DNA of 64,000 bases from Epithemia pelagica (lineage: Eukaryota; Bacillariophyta; Bacillariophyceae; Surirellales; Surirellaceae). Both the position numbers and the translations under genes were made by a program. This document shows, in pieces, positions 25,275 through 34,886 of this stretch (its first letter is position 1; each line of letters opens with the position of its first letter). The DNA lies in NCBI GenBank assembly GCA_946965045.2, contig OX337236.1, forward strand, positions 1,240,001 to 1,304,000, written 5' to 3'. The notes below the pieces were generated by a model. That model made no database searches, was not told the DNA's origin, and saw nothing but the letters and a program-made list of their open reading frames with translations.

Positions 25275-26300
25275 ATGATCAAGATGACAATGGACGACGA
25301 CTTGTCCCAACTAGATATGGCCGATATCGATAGTCTTCCAATGTTTGATGATGGGCAAGACCCGTACGCGGAAGATCAAGTACCACCACTTTTCACGGAG
25401 ACTGAAGATGATGCGGATGATCCTTTGGACAACTTGTTCTCCATCCCGGTTCAGGACTATCTCATGAGGCATGAGACTCCGGACACAATAGCGTCATCAT
25501 CAGAGTTCCTCTCAAAAGGACGGAAGATGTTTGGTCTGTCGCGGAGGGAGGATTCGTTGCGGGCATTTCATAGGATGCTATCCCAAAACGAGGACTTAAA
25601 ACTGCCACCGACAAAATCAGGAGTGGACAAGGGCGACCGCTCGCCCAGTGAATCCTTGAACCTCAAGGAGGCAATCTATCCGGTAAAACCTTCCGCCCAC
25701 ACCTCCATGGCCATTGCGGATTCCTCCGAAATCCAAGACTCACCGAAAGACAACGAAACCCGCAGCATGAGTTCATCGATTCATGAGTCAAGACCCACAC
25801 GAGGTTGGTCCAAGAAGCGAAAGAAACGACTTTTGAGGAGTGACTCCGAGAAGACTGACAATCCTCCGAATGCTCCAAATGAGCAGGAAGTGGCTCAAGT
25901 TCGCGATATTGATGTTCTGTTTGGAAAAGGGGGAAAGATTAACAAGCACTCTGGTAACCTGCAATACCATGAGGCCAAGAAGAAACTGCAGAAAGAGTAT
26001 CTGAATTCCAATACCACCAAGTGTCGAAAACGTGAGCTCGTCAAGCAGTTGTACAATATCGTTGTTCAAGATTGGGGAGGAAGATTCTTAAGGCGATCAG
26101 AGGACAAGGAGGAAGATCAGTCGCCAGATGACGACGAAGGCTGGACGGAAGCCAGCCGTGAAGCCGCTATGGAGAAGTGCAGACAAGCTCTGGCGACACC
26201 GGAAAGATCTCGTGAAGAACGAGCTGCAAGAAGACGCATGTTCATAGAGAAAAAGAAGCGCCGTGTTGCTTCGGGTTCCACCAAGAAAGCAGCTTTGTGA
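25275..26300 (+). CDS. DUF6824-like domain protein, copy A
   Basis: 341 residues from ATG 25275 (MIKMTMDDDLSQ); the upstream open frame has no ATG. The first 190 residues are acidic and Ser-rich without a fold. A basic cluster (WSKKRKKRLLR) resembling a nuclear localisation signal precedes the conserved domain at about residues 210-280: DIDVLFGKGGKINKHSGNLQYH, then Lys-rich helix, KRELVKQLYNIV and GGRFLRR. This is the diatom-expanded domain that I recall as DUF6824 (consensus DVL.GRG...N.H.GN..FR). The tail is basic (RAARRRMFIEKKKRR). A nuclear, possibly DNA-binding role is inferred from charge and NLS only. A divergent relative lies at 53650-54891. Confidence 0.8.
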   Translation: MIKMTMDDDLSQLDMADIDSLPMFDDGQDPYAEDQVPPLFTETEDDADDPLDNLFSIPVQDYLMRHETPDTIASSSEFLSKGRKMFGLSRREDSLRAFHRMLSQNEDLKLPPTKSGVDKGDRSPSESLNLKEAIYPVKPSAHTSMAIADSSEIQDSPKDNETRSMSSSIHESRPTRGWSKKRKKRLLRSDSEKTDNPPNAPNEQEVAQVRDIDVLFGKGGKINKHSGNLQYHEAKKKLQKEYLNSNTTKCRKRELVKQLYNIVVQDWGGRFLRRSEDKEEDQSPDDDEGWTEASREAAMEKCRQALATPERSREERAARRRMFIEKKKRRVASGSTKKAAL

Positions 26301-26699
26301 CGGTGCTAAACCGATGCGTTGGGGCTGGGGCTTTCGGAAGCGCTTGTGTTATTCCACGTTTGTCTTTCTCCCGCTTATTCTCGTTGGTGGTTGCTTCCCC
26401 CGTGATTTTCCGTCAACGCAATCCTTCGCTCTCTCAATAGAAGCGCCGGTGTGTATTTAATTTCAGTACATGACAGTTAACCAATGTAATGCCGGAGGAT
26501 CATAGGGACGACGATGAATAGGTCGTTTCATGGGACCACACTTAACTCGAACCGGCTCAGAGTCGCCAGTGATATGTAACTTCGCAATTGCCAGGCGTAG
26601 CTAGCACCTTGTTGCCGTTCCAACGCTCTATCCAGAAACGAAACAAGCAAAGATGTGTACAATACCTTTCCTCTCAACAGTTTTCTTGTGCTCTAGTAA
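26301..26699. other. Convergent 3' intergenic region
   Basis: About 400 bases between two converging genes. No gene, repeat or RNA recognised. Confidence 0.45.
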
Positions 26700-27110
26700 T
26701 TACTCTTGCTTTCGAGCCCTCTTCATTTCCAAGTATTCCTCCTTCCTTTCACGGGCAACGTCAATCCGTAGTTTGTCGCTCAGACCCATACCATTGTACT
26801 TGCCCTCTGTGTTTTCGCGACCCGATGGCTTGAACTTGCGTTGTCCATAAAAGACTTCTCCATTGCCCATTCGCTTTCCCATAAAGTCATCAATAACATC
26901 ATCTAGGTTGGACATAATATCGGAGATTTCTTGCAGCGGATTCTTAAAATTCCATCCACTTTTCTTCCCTTCATCCTTTTCCGCATGCAACAAAGTTACC
27001 GTGCCGACTTGTTTCAGCGGATAAGAACGCATGGGATGCAATCCCTGTTGGAAGCAGGAAGACATGAGGCTCAAACTTAAGAGCAAGTAACAAACGAGAA
27101 GGCTCCTCAT
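26700..27110 (-). CDS. Small secreted or plastid-targeted conserved protein
   Basis: 136 residues. It starts with a signal peptide (MRSLLVCYLLLSLSLMSSC) followed by F at the likely cleavage point (SSC|FQQG), which fits diatom plastid import though the motif is not perfect. The mature part is hydrophilic: NPLQEISDIMSNLDDVIDDFMGKRMGNGE, VFYGQRKFKPSGR, YNGMGLSDKLRIDVARERKEEYLE. These segments look strongly conserved-type rather than random, and I believe similar small plastid proteins exist in other diatoms, but no function is known to me. Confidence 0.75.
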   Translation of the reverse strand: MRSLLVCYLLLSLSLMSSCFQQGLHPMRSYPLKQVGTVTLLHAEKDEGKKSGWNFKNPLQEISDIMSNLDDVIDDFMGKRMGNGEVFYGQRKFKPSGRENTEGKYNGMGLSDKLRIDVARERKEEYLEMKRARKQE

Positions 27111-27982
27111 TTTGAATACACAACTCTTGACTTCAGCAAATGCGATTTATCCAAAGTTCATGCACCGTAAAATCGTCCGATCGAAAATGTTTTATCCTTT
27201 ATCGTCATGGTGAAGATGACTCGAAGCAACACTATCTTGAATGCCGTGGTATATGCTGTCGTGGCGAACAGATATCTTTCACTCAGTCGCGTTTTATTCG
27301 CCCACGATGCTAGGGAGTTGCTAGTGGCTATGGTCTATGGTGGCTTCAACGCCCTAATAAGGGTAAGGAGTCAATAGTGGTTTGAGGTTGGAAATTGGAA
27401 AGCAATAATTCTCCTTACACCACTTCAGCATGTTCAAAGCGACATTCCGTCCGATATAAACAACGACGAATCATTTGCCTTGTTGGCGTGGGTTGGTTTC
27501 AATATTGTTAGGCGGTCGCCATTCGCCATGGCAAGTCATAAAGATTGGTCCTTGGTGTCTTTCATCACCAAACAATGACAAATTCGAAACGATCCCTGAC
27601 TTATACTGTCAAAGTCAAAAACATTGCAAGCTGCCTTCAGCTCACTTTTAATAGCCTTTGGAAGAACGTCTTCTCCAAATTCTCGGGTTCACCATTTTCC
27701 AGCGATCCATAATAGACGATAAATGCATAATGGATCCATGTTTGTCAGAACTCCTGGTGGTCCATAATGGATCCATTTCTGTCAGAACTCTGCGGGTTTG
27801 TCTTCAGTGTTTTTCGATGTACGTTTGAAAGAGAATATCCAAAATCGTGTTTTAAAAAACCATTTGTCATGGCATCAACCCAAAATTGAAGAAGTGACGT
27901 TTCACAAAAGAGAGACAGCGCTTTTTCGGAGTGTGTAACAAAAGGAATCCAAATGTCCCCCTCTTCTCGTTCTGAATGGGCA
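27111..27982. other. Intergenic region with a short direct repeat
   Basis: About 870 bases between the 5' end of one minus-strand gene and the 3' end of the next. Apart from the repeat at 27726-27790, no feature recognised. Confidence 0.45.
27726..27790. repeat. 28-bp direct repeat with palindromic core
   Basis: CATAATGGATCCATGTTTGT, continuing with CAGAACTC (27726-27753), is repeated at 27763-27790 with two mismatches, period 37. Each copy contains the palindrome ATGGATCCAT. Confidence 0.8.
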
Positions 27983-28723
27983 TTACCAGTCCAAGGAAGA
28001 TGGCGTCGTAGCAGCAGAGGAAGAAGCCTGTTGTTGTGGGATTTTTGGGGTATTGTTGTTGGATGATACTAGGTTTTTCTTTGTCATATTGGACGACTGT
28101 CCCATGAGACGAGCAAAGGAACCCACCGAATGCCCCAGTGATGTTGGATTGTGATGCTGCCATCCCAACTGCACCACCAATAATTTGTAACGTGCTCGTA
28201 CCCGTTGCCACAATTCTTCTTGAGTACGTCCTGTCGTAGTGGTGGAGGTACCAGCAGTTGTCACAGTCATGGCTTCCTCCAACTCCTCTAGCCTTTGCTG
28301 CAGTTGATGACAGGTTTTCACTACCTTGTCGTAATGAGCTTGTTGATTGTTCTTGTTGTTGTCATCGGCTTGAGGTATTTCTTGTTTGAGGCAAGCTTGT
28401 ACAATTCCTTGATAAAAACCCAATTCCAGACCATAATCCATACCAGTCCATTGTCCTTGATCGTGTCCCAGTTTCCATCCTGCGGCACGGCCCGCCTCTT
28501 GACCCTCTCGTTGCCCTTCTTTGAGAGCTACGGCAAAAGGATCATCCTCTTCGTCGTCCTGGTTCTTGTTTTTCTTCTTCACGCTGCTGTTTTCATCAAA
28601 CTTTAGATCCAATGTTCCACTCCTCTTCACCTCTGTGTTTCCAACACCTTTATCAGATCGGACCGGGTCCAGCATTTCGTCTTCAGTGTCACGAATTGTG
28701 TCGATGGATCGAACATCGTTCAT
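27983..28723 (-). CDS. LTO1: LTO1/Yae1-type protein
   Basis: 246 residues from ATG 28723 (MNDVRSIDTIRD). Residues about 65-105 hold the Yae1-N deca-GX3 repeat: EGQREGQEAGRAAGWKLGHD then QGQWTGMDYGLELGFYQG. The ELGFYQG ending is typical of LTO1 (ORAOV1), which with Yae1 acts as an adaptor delivering Fe-S clusters to the ABCE1/Rli1 ribosome recycling ATPase. The C-terminus is Ser/Thr/Gln/Asn-rich and ends in SLDW; a C-terminal Trp is used by LTO1 and other client adaptors to bind the cytosolic Fe-S targeting complex, which strengthens the call. N-terminus acidic and Lys-rich, disordered. Confidence 0.83.
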   Translation of the reverse strand: MNDVRSIDTIRDTEDEMLDPVRSDKGVGNTEVKRSGTLDLKFDENSSVKKKNKNQDDEEDDPFAVALKEGQREGQEAGRAAGWKLGHDQGQWTGMDYGLELGFYQGIVQACLKQEIPQADDNNKNNQQAHYDKVVKTCHQLQQRLEELEEAMTVTTAGTSTTTTGRTQEELWQRVRARYKLLVVQLGWQHHNPTSLGHSVGSFARLMGQSSNMTKKNLVSSNNNTPKIPQQQASSSAATTPSSLDW

Positions 28724-29349
28724 GGTCGGTGGCACGTACCCCGTAGCCGTAGCGGGGATGATTAAGGAATCCCGCCTGAGTCGGAAAAAGAGGTAAACCT
28801 TATCAAGGAGCGCGCGGCAAAGTAAAAACTCCAAGAGGGCAATGGATATGACAAAGGAGTAATACTCGTACTATGGTATGAACTAATGATAACTCGCGCG
28901 CACGCCGATGCAACAGACTTGGACTACGCACCGTACCATGCTGGGGAGTACGATATTTCTGTATCCAGAATAAAACAATCAACAAAGATGAAGATCGGTG
29001 TCTCATTGAAGATTGACAAGTGATGAAGCGGTAGGCATTGCTCATGAACTACCTAAAGGTATCCACGTGGGGTGTTTGGTCTTGGACTATAGTTTAGCAC
29101 TGGTAGGAGTTTGGTGCTGAACCAGCGATGGATCTTGTGTCTTTTCGGCCACTCAACGAACTCAAGCGGCTTGTTCCAGTTGTCCTTTGCAATCCAGTCG
29201 TCGAAGTGTCACCACCTTCGACAAAGGCATCCCAACCCAAGTTTTGCAGTGATTGAGCTCGGGTAGGCGGATAGACACTAAGCCGTTGAAAATCAATTAA
29301 AGAATGAGAACTTCAGTATCACTATTGCTGCTCCAGTGTATTCGGCAAT
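28724..29349. other. Intergenic region, no gene seen
   Basis: About 630 bases containing the upstream side of the LTO1-like gene and the 3' side of the next minus-strand gene. No feature recognised. Confidence 0.45.
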
Positions 29350-30702
29350 TTACGAAAGGTTGAGTTGTGCCATCATGTCTGCCAAACCCACTTCGGGGTC
29401 GGCTTCACTGACACGCCCCAAATCGAAAAGCATAACTTCTGGCTCTGGCTTTAACCCGGCCGTCCTCGATCTACTTTTCCTCGGGGGCGACAAAATTCCA
29501 AGGTGTCGCAATGCCAGATCATCATGTTTCAAGCCTTTTGAGGCAAAATTCTCAATCGCTGTCTTCACCGCTGCCAGATCCTCTTGTAATAGTTCTCCAT
29601 CCTGTAGCTCCAAGGGCCGCAGGTATCGCATTATCAAAGCGGGTCGGCCAGACAGCGTTGTAACTCGGGCGGAGTTGGGTCCGTAGACTCTTTGCCAGTT
29701 GGCAGCCTCATTTTGTATTTGAGCTAGTTGCTCGACTTCGGCTGATTCATCACTGCTTGATGCGGATCGGATAGGGAACTTGATGCAGCATCCGAGTCCA
29801 GCGTCAGTGCATGCCCGCCACACACGCCCATCCGCGCCTTCTCGTAGATCGGCCAGAAGAGTGAACTTGTTGGCCGACGGGAGCACGGAGTGAAAAAGTT
29901 TGGATTCATCCTCAACAGAGATCTTGCCCCACGACCACTGATCCTTGTCCAATATAATGTAGGGTCTATTTGGGTCAATAAGACGCACCGGCGATCTTGG
30001 CGCGTTAAACATTTTGAGAATTGTTGTGCAAATTACACGGGAAAGATTCTTATCGTTCCAAGCATAAAGTTCGCTGCCATGTAGTACCCTCTTCGGTACT
30101 ACTGTTTGTGTTTCCACTTCATGTTCTTGAGCCTTTTGAGCAGTCGCTGAAGTAGCCATTGCCGCTCCATCCGATGGCGGCATCCAGCAAACACGCCACT
30201 TTTCGTACGATGTCAAAATACCAAATACCTGTTCGAGACCAAAGAAACTTTGTAATCGAAGCATGTAGTCAAAGAGTTGTCCATGCACATAAGGATTCTG
30301 AAGCATTCCATCCTCGCCCGGTTTCTTGACTTCAACTACTCCAATTGGGATGCCTCCCCCATAAACAATCCTAATGTCAGGCCGCAGGTCAAAAATGCTC
30401 AGTTCGTTGAAGCATTTTAATTTCCCTTTCAAACCAACGGTATATATTGCGGTTTGCAAGACTTGTTTTACCATTCCTTGTATGTCACTTTCACTACCCC
30501 AATCAAGCGATCCATTTTCTTCGTGGATCTGCCATAGAACCGAGCTGTCGAGGCGACAAAGACTTTCGTCTGGAAACAACCCATAATCAGACCGCTCCAA
30601 CAACAAGGCGTCATCATGTTTTTCTTTGGATACGCTTCCTCTTGATTTTGATCCCGAGCGCTCGCCAAGAGGAGGAATGCCGTCTTGGAAAAACGTTTTC
30701 AT
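29350..30702 (-). CDS. Crinkler-like nuclease-kinase protein (DUF5898-like)
   Basis: 450 residues from ATG 30702 (MKTFFQDGI). The first half has a PD-(D/E)XK nuclease-like core: FDLRPDIRIVYGGG then PIGVVEVKKPG, with Asp and ExK positioned as in restriction-type folds. The second half is a degenerate protein-kinase-like domain: TLLADLREGADGRVWRA as glycine loop, CCIKFP with the Lys, LKHDDLALRHLGI in place of HRD, and MLFDLGR in place of DFG. This nuclease plus kinase order recalls Crinkler/CR proteins and the diatom DUF5898 family. Activity, target and secretion are unknown. It has no signal peptide. Alternative: a kinase fold without catalysis. Confidence 0.72.
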   Translation of the reverse strand: MKTFFQDGIPPLGERSGSKSRGSVSKEKHDDALLLERSDYGLFPDESLCRLDSSVLWQIHEENGSLDWGSESDIQGMVKQVLQTAIYTVGLKGKLKCFNELSIFDLRPDIRIVYGGGIPIGVVEVKKPGEDGMLQNPYVHGQLFDYMLRLQSFFGLEQVFGILTSYEKWRVCWMPPSDGAAMATSATAQKAQEHEVETQTVVPKRVLHGSELYAWNDKNLSRVICTTILKMFNAPRSPVRLIDPNRPYIILDKDQWSWGKISVEDESKLFHSVLPSANKFTLLADLREGADGRVWRACTDAGLGCCIKFPIRSASSSDESAEVEQLAQIQNEAANWQRVYGPNSARVTTLSGRPALIMRYLRPLELQDGELLQEDLAAVKTAIENFASKGLKHDDLALRHLGILSPPRKSRSRTAGLKPEPEVMLFDLGRVSEADPEVGLADMMAQLNLS

Positions 30703-30909
30703 GATGGCCAACGGAGGGCGCCGCTCCGTCTGCTCCAGTAATAATGAACGAAACGAAACGAAACCTTCGCGCCGTCCCAACGATGACTCTCAACCCGTTG
30801 TTTTGTTCTACCCCGTCGATCAGCGGAGTCAAGGGTCGGCGACAAGGACAAGAAGAAGAAGCGCCAACGTCAACAACATCATCTGTTTTTTTTTCACGTA
30901 TTATGGATT

Positions 30910-30919
30910 TTATTTTACG
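30910..30919. repeat. Possible target site duplication, left (TTTTATTTTA)
   Basis: Ten bases repeated at 32514-32523 at both ends of the RLE element fragment. The sequence is AT-rich, so chance is not excluded. Confidence 0.45.
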
Positions 30920-32513
30920 CTCTAGTGTTTGGGGGAACTTCTAAGCGGCGAGTTCGCAGAGAAGTGGGGCGGTTGCCGTGGTGGGCAGGTAGTGTTCCAT
31001 GCTGGCCGGGGAGTATATTGGAGTTATAGGTGGAAAATTTGGCCGTGAAAGATTTTGCAATTGGGTCGTTCGTTTCTGTCTGGTGGTGTGATATTGGTGG
31101 ATGGCTGTCATGTGGTTGTTGACATGGATTGCTAAGCTTGTGACGATGGCGTGGCTGAGGGATGCCTTGGCAAAGTGTCCCATCGAGTACATATGGGCTT
31201 CTGGGTAGCAAAATTTTTTTGTCTCTTTGTTGGCTGCTGTGAGAAGGTTGGCTGGGGCGTGAGTGGTTTCCTGAAAGAGTGCAAAGGCTTGTGGGTGTGC
31301 ACTGCTGCGAAGACTGTTTTTTCCGAAGTGTGGGTCGTCCCACGTTGGCGGTTTGCCCGGATGAAAGAGGTGTGGTTGGTGTTCACTTGGGAAAAGCAGG
31401 TTTTCCGCGAAAGAACCTAAGCCTCCGAGGTGATCGACCGTAAAGGGGAGGAGGTATACCCCGTTGTCGTAGAGGTGTTGTGCAGTGGTGGGGTCTCGAC
31501 AGAATTTGTCACGTGCTGCGTCCTGGTGCGTCTTGGAGGCCATACAGGCAATGTTTTCGTGGTCAGACGGGTCCAGGATGGGCTGTGGTTTCTGTGGAGG
31601 AGGGACTGTAATATCGATAGCGGTGTAGCGAAAGTGCTGGTTTCGGTGTGGTTGTTTAAGGAGCATGCCGACGTCCGCTTGTCGGATGTTTCGGCTGTGT
31701 TGTGGAGCCAGGCCTGGCGGTTCGATAAGTACATCCAGACTTGTGTCCACTGCTTTTGGGGCTATTTGGCGCAGGACATCAAACAGGGTGTCTCTGATCG
31801 CGTTCGAAAGGGGAGTCTTGGAGGCGGCGCTGCACGAAAACAAGTGGTCCCCTTGTGCGTCTAGTGTGGCTTTCTTGGCACATTTGCAAGATTTTGGAGC
31901 CGGTTGGTTGGGGTCTTGGGAGAACAGTGGTAGACGTAATTTTCTCCTCATGGCTGTTTTGAAGACCGCGTTATCAAGTCGGAATTCGGAGGCTGTCAGC
32001 GGCAGAGAAAAAGCCATGCTTGTGAGTGGTGAAAGCAGTGAAGGTAAGAAGATGCGTTGTTTGGTGTCTGTTATCGTGAATAGTCTTTCGATTGCGTGTT
32101 CTCTCATGATGTGGTTCATCATGCTGTTGTGTGTGTGTTTGTCATACCGAGATGGGGTATAGAGGGCTTTGTCTGCCAGTTCGTGGGCAAAAAGCGAGAG
32201 GCTTTTACGGAATTTGGTCATGGTTGGTGTGGTGGAGTCTTCCCAGGTGAGGAAGGGCCGGCTGTGGACGGTTGGAATTGGTGTGTCTGTGGACGACGCA
32301 AGTTTGATTGCTCGCACGGTCTGAGTGAGAAATCGCGGGTACGCTGCGGAGGAGGCCATTTGGTAGCCAAGGCCTCCGAGGCGTTGAGGGATTGATGCAA
32401 TAATTATCGCTGTTTCGTTGACGTCCGTGTCTCTGGAGGAGGTTAGACGGGCGAGGAAGCGTGCTGTCAGTTTGTCGGTTCGTCTCGTGGTGTCGCTGTC
32501 CCACATTGTTGAT
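30920..32513 (-). mobile_element. 5'-truncated non-LTR element with restriction-like endonuclease
   Basis: About 1.6 kb with one minus-strand ORF resembling the C-terminal part of diatom reverse-transcriptase proteins. Bounded by a possible 10-bp duplication of TTTTATTTTA. There is no poly(A) tail at the element 3' end, common among RLE-type elements. The RT core is absent. Confidence 0.65.
30941..32506 (-). pseudogene. Remnant of RLE-type retroelement ORF (RT C-terminus + endonuclease)
   Basis: 521-codon frame. IPQRLGGLGYQ near the start is the motif common to the thumb or linker of diatom RT proteins. A zinc-finger-like CKCAKK...GDHLFSC follows, then the restriction-like endonuclease pattern: RQADVGMLL (in place of RPD) and YTAIDITVP with the second Asp. 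The ORF begins with an ATG preceded closely by an in-frame TAA, but the polymerase catalytic domain is missing, so it is most likely a 5'-truncated copy. The frame is intact, so it could still yield a protein; no selection can be inferred from one copy. Confidence 0.7.
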
Positions 32514-32989
32514 TTTTATTTTAGTTGTCTATGGTTGACGGGCGTAGCTGCTGCATAGCAGGTGGGGTTTTTGACTGAGAGACCGAGCAACAACGAGGAC
32601 GGACAGTTTCACCGTACGACATACGGACAGTGACGATGGCAGCAGACTCTCATGTCTAACCAGTTAGCGCATGGCGGAACGGTAAAATTACGAACAAACA
32701 CTATGGTATGAAGCGCATCATGTGATACTCCTAGGTATCTTTGTAACATGGACAGAGGGTGACAAGTGACAGAACCAGCACGTTTTCACGCTCAATACCT
32801 GGTCGAAAAGGACAAATGTATAATTCACAGCGCCAACTCCAAGATGGAAAATTCATGGCAATTTACGGTAGTCCAAATGCATCTGAACGCCATACAAACA
32901 TTGAAGCTTCTCACGGCAAGGATCCGAGTCCTAGACATGCCTTTATTATGGATCTGACTTTGTTGCGAGACGGGTCCCGCAAAGGCCAC
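32514..32989. other. Intergenic, no gene seen
   Basis: About 480 bases between the RLE element and the 3' end of the rRNA dimethylase gene. The first ten bases are the right copy of the possible target duplication. Nothing else recognised. Confidence 0.4.
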
Positions 32990-34507
32990 TCAGTCTTTTG
33001 GTCCATGTTTTAGTTTCCGCCAAACCTTGGCAGGTAACGGAGAAGACGTACACTGTTCTTGTTTCTCTTCTTCATGATTGGTGTCGGGTCCAAACAGCTG
33101 CCGAGTCAACTCCACAAACTGACCGGGTGTAAGTTCTTCGGGTCGTTTGGAAGCCCAATTTTCCGGCAAGGCTTGATGCAAACAAATGGAATCTCCCTGT
33201 TCGGCGAGTTGACGAACTGATCTTGGCAGTGGAATAGCGGGCAATGCTGCATCCCAGGAAAGACTGGTGGCATCCGAGGTGGTGGTGGCTGTTGTTGGTG
33301 GTGGTGGAGGCTGGACGTCCCGTGCCAATTTCCGCAAGGAATTGCGCAGTGTTTTCCGTCGTTGTTGAAAGGCCGTGGTGAGTACCCGTCGCAACTGTCG
33401 TGGATCGACACCTCCCAGTCGTTGTTGCAATTGGTGTGGTGGACAAAAGCGTAGGCCCATGAGGGCGGAATCCACCTTGGGTTTGGGATAAAAGACGGTC
33501 GGTGGAATTTTGAAATGACTGTGGACTTGTCGCGTATACAATTGAAAGACCACACTGAGGATTCCATAGTCCTTGGTCCCCGTCGAGGCAACCAGTCGTT
33601 GTCCCACTTCCCATTGCATAGTCACCGTGGCACATTGAATGGCACCGACATGACTGGCATCGGCCAAGGCAAAGAGAATTTGGGATGTAATATAATAGGG
33701 CAAATTGCCAATCACCACCAAGGGCTTCAAAACGTCCGGTTGCTCGTCCTTCTCCTCTTCCTTAGATTGACATTTTCGGCGGGCCATTTGAGGATAGTCT
33801 ACTTGCAAGACATCGGCATGCACAATGTGCAAGGAGGGGTGTTTGTCTTGTAACAACTCCACAGACCGATCGTCAATTTCAATGCATTCCAGTTTGTCCG
33901 CTCCATACGTTTCCACCAACTTGTCTGTTAAAGCACCCGCACCGGGTCCCAATTCGACGATCCGGTCCGTCCAGTCCGAATCATCCGGAACCACGTCTTG
34001 TTCCTCCTCGTCTGGATTGGAGGATGAGGAACGCACCACTGGAAACAAGGAGGCGTAGGATTGTACGGCATCTTGATGAAAGGCTCGTATTATTTTGGCA
34101 ACCGTATTGGGATCCTTGAGATAATTTTGTCCCAGTGATTGTTTGGGTCGATAGGATCCGGATGGCAATTGGGGAGTGGCCGAAGGAATAATGGGTTGAG
34201 TTTCCGTCCGGGACATTGTTGTGGTGGCACCACCCGAATATGTGGGATCGTCTTCGGCCCATTCCCATTCGCCATCGGAGGTACGTTGCACCCAACCATA
34301 TAAGGCACTTGTCGTCGTCGGCGTCGTCGTCGTTCTCGAAACACGTTGGTTCGGATTCCACACCAAACGGCCAACTGATGGTCGCCCCTGCAATGTCCTG
34401 GGTACTCTCCACAAACCAAGTCCAAAGGCATTAATCTGGCACGAGGGATTCCATACAAGAAACATCCATGCTACGAAATGACACACAGACATTATGGTCA
34501 TTTTCAT
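32990..34507 (-). CDS. rRNA adenine dimethyltransferase, plastid-targeted KsgA type
   Basis: About 505 residues. Transfers four methyl groups from SAM to two adjacent adenines near the 3' end of small-subunit rRNA. Motifs: SLGQNYLKDPNTV, VELGPGAGALTDKL (SAM loop), LECIEIDDRSVELL, IVHADVLQVD, the catalytic IGNLPYYITS, and VFYPKPKVDSALM; C-terminal helical domain with RRKTLRNSL. The N-terminus MKMTIMSVCHFVAWMFLVW is a signal peptide followed by INA|FGLG, the diatom plastid cleavage motif, so the enzyme probably acts on plastid 16S rRNA. Start chosen at 34507; ATGs at 34534, 34501 and 34492 are alternatives. Acidic insertions (SNPDEEEQD, SKEEEKDEQ) lengthen it relative to bacterial KsgA (about 270). 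Head-to-head with NEMF. Confidence 0.92.
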   Translation of the reverse strand: MKMTIMSVCHFVAWMFLVWNPSCQINAFGLGLWRVPRTLQGRPSVGRLVWNPNQRVSRTTTTPTTTSALYGWVQRTSDGEWEWAEDDPTYSGGATTTMSRTETQPIIPSATPQLPSGSYRPKQSLGQNYLKDPNTVAKIIRAFHQDAVQSYASLFPVVRSSSSNPDEEEQDVVPDDSDWTDRIVELGPGAGALTDKLVETYGADKLECIEIDDRSVELLQDKHPSLHIVHADVLQVDYPQMARRKCQSKEEEKDEQPDVLKPLVVIGNLPYYITSQILFALADASHVGAIQCATVTMQWEVGQRLVASTGTKDYGILSVVFQLYTRQVHSHFKIPPTVFYPKPKVDSALMGLRFCPPHQLQQRLGGVDPRQLRRVLTTAFQQRRKTLRNSLRKLARDVQPPPPPTTATTTSDATSLSWDAALPAIPLPRSVRQLAEQGDSICLHQALPENWASKRPEELTPGQFVELTRQLFGPDTNHEEEKQEQCTSSPLPAKVWRKLKHGPKD

Positions 34508-34886
34508 CCTTGGAAAGAGTGATGAGTGGATCATCGTTCCATGGTCGTTCCGAATTGTGACATGTGCGATGGCTGTGGATGGTCCGACGGTCTGTCCAAC
34601 GATCGGCTCAAAGATTTTGCAGGGCGGAAAACATCCAGAATCGCCCCGGGGCACTTACACGCACACACATACACGTGTTTACGACACATTCATTTTCATT
34701 GCGTCGATTGTCGATTCCAAACGTTCACTTGAAATTGTCTTACCTCTTTGTTTTTGGGAATGAACAAAACCGAAACCTGTCGAACCCATTGGTGTTTCCA
34801 CAACGTCTGAGAGAAAAGACTGAGAAGAGAAGAAAGTTGGGTGGTGAGCAGCCTATTGTATCGTCCGATTGTTGTATCCAAGCACC
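34508..34886. promoter_or_regulatory. Shared divergent promoter region
   Basis: 379 bases between two start codons on opposite strands. It must hold the promoters of both the dimethylase and NEMF genes. Contains CACACACATACACG near 34663; no core element identified. Confidence 0.5.

Noticed and set aside
31430-32395. Plus-strand ORFs of 99-165 codons in the RLE element
   Set aside because: Antisense to the element ORF, with no protein-like motifs; the minus frame has the conserved RT and endonuclease motifs.
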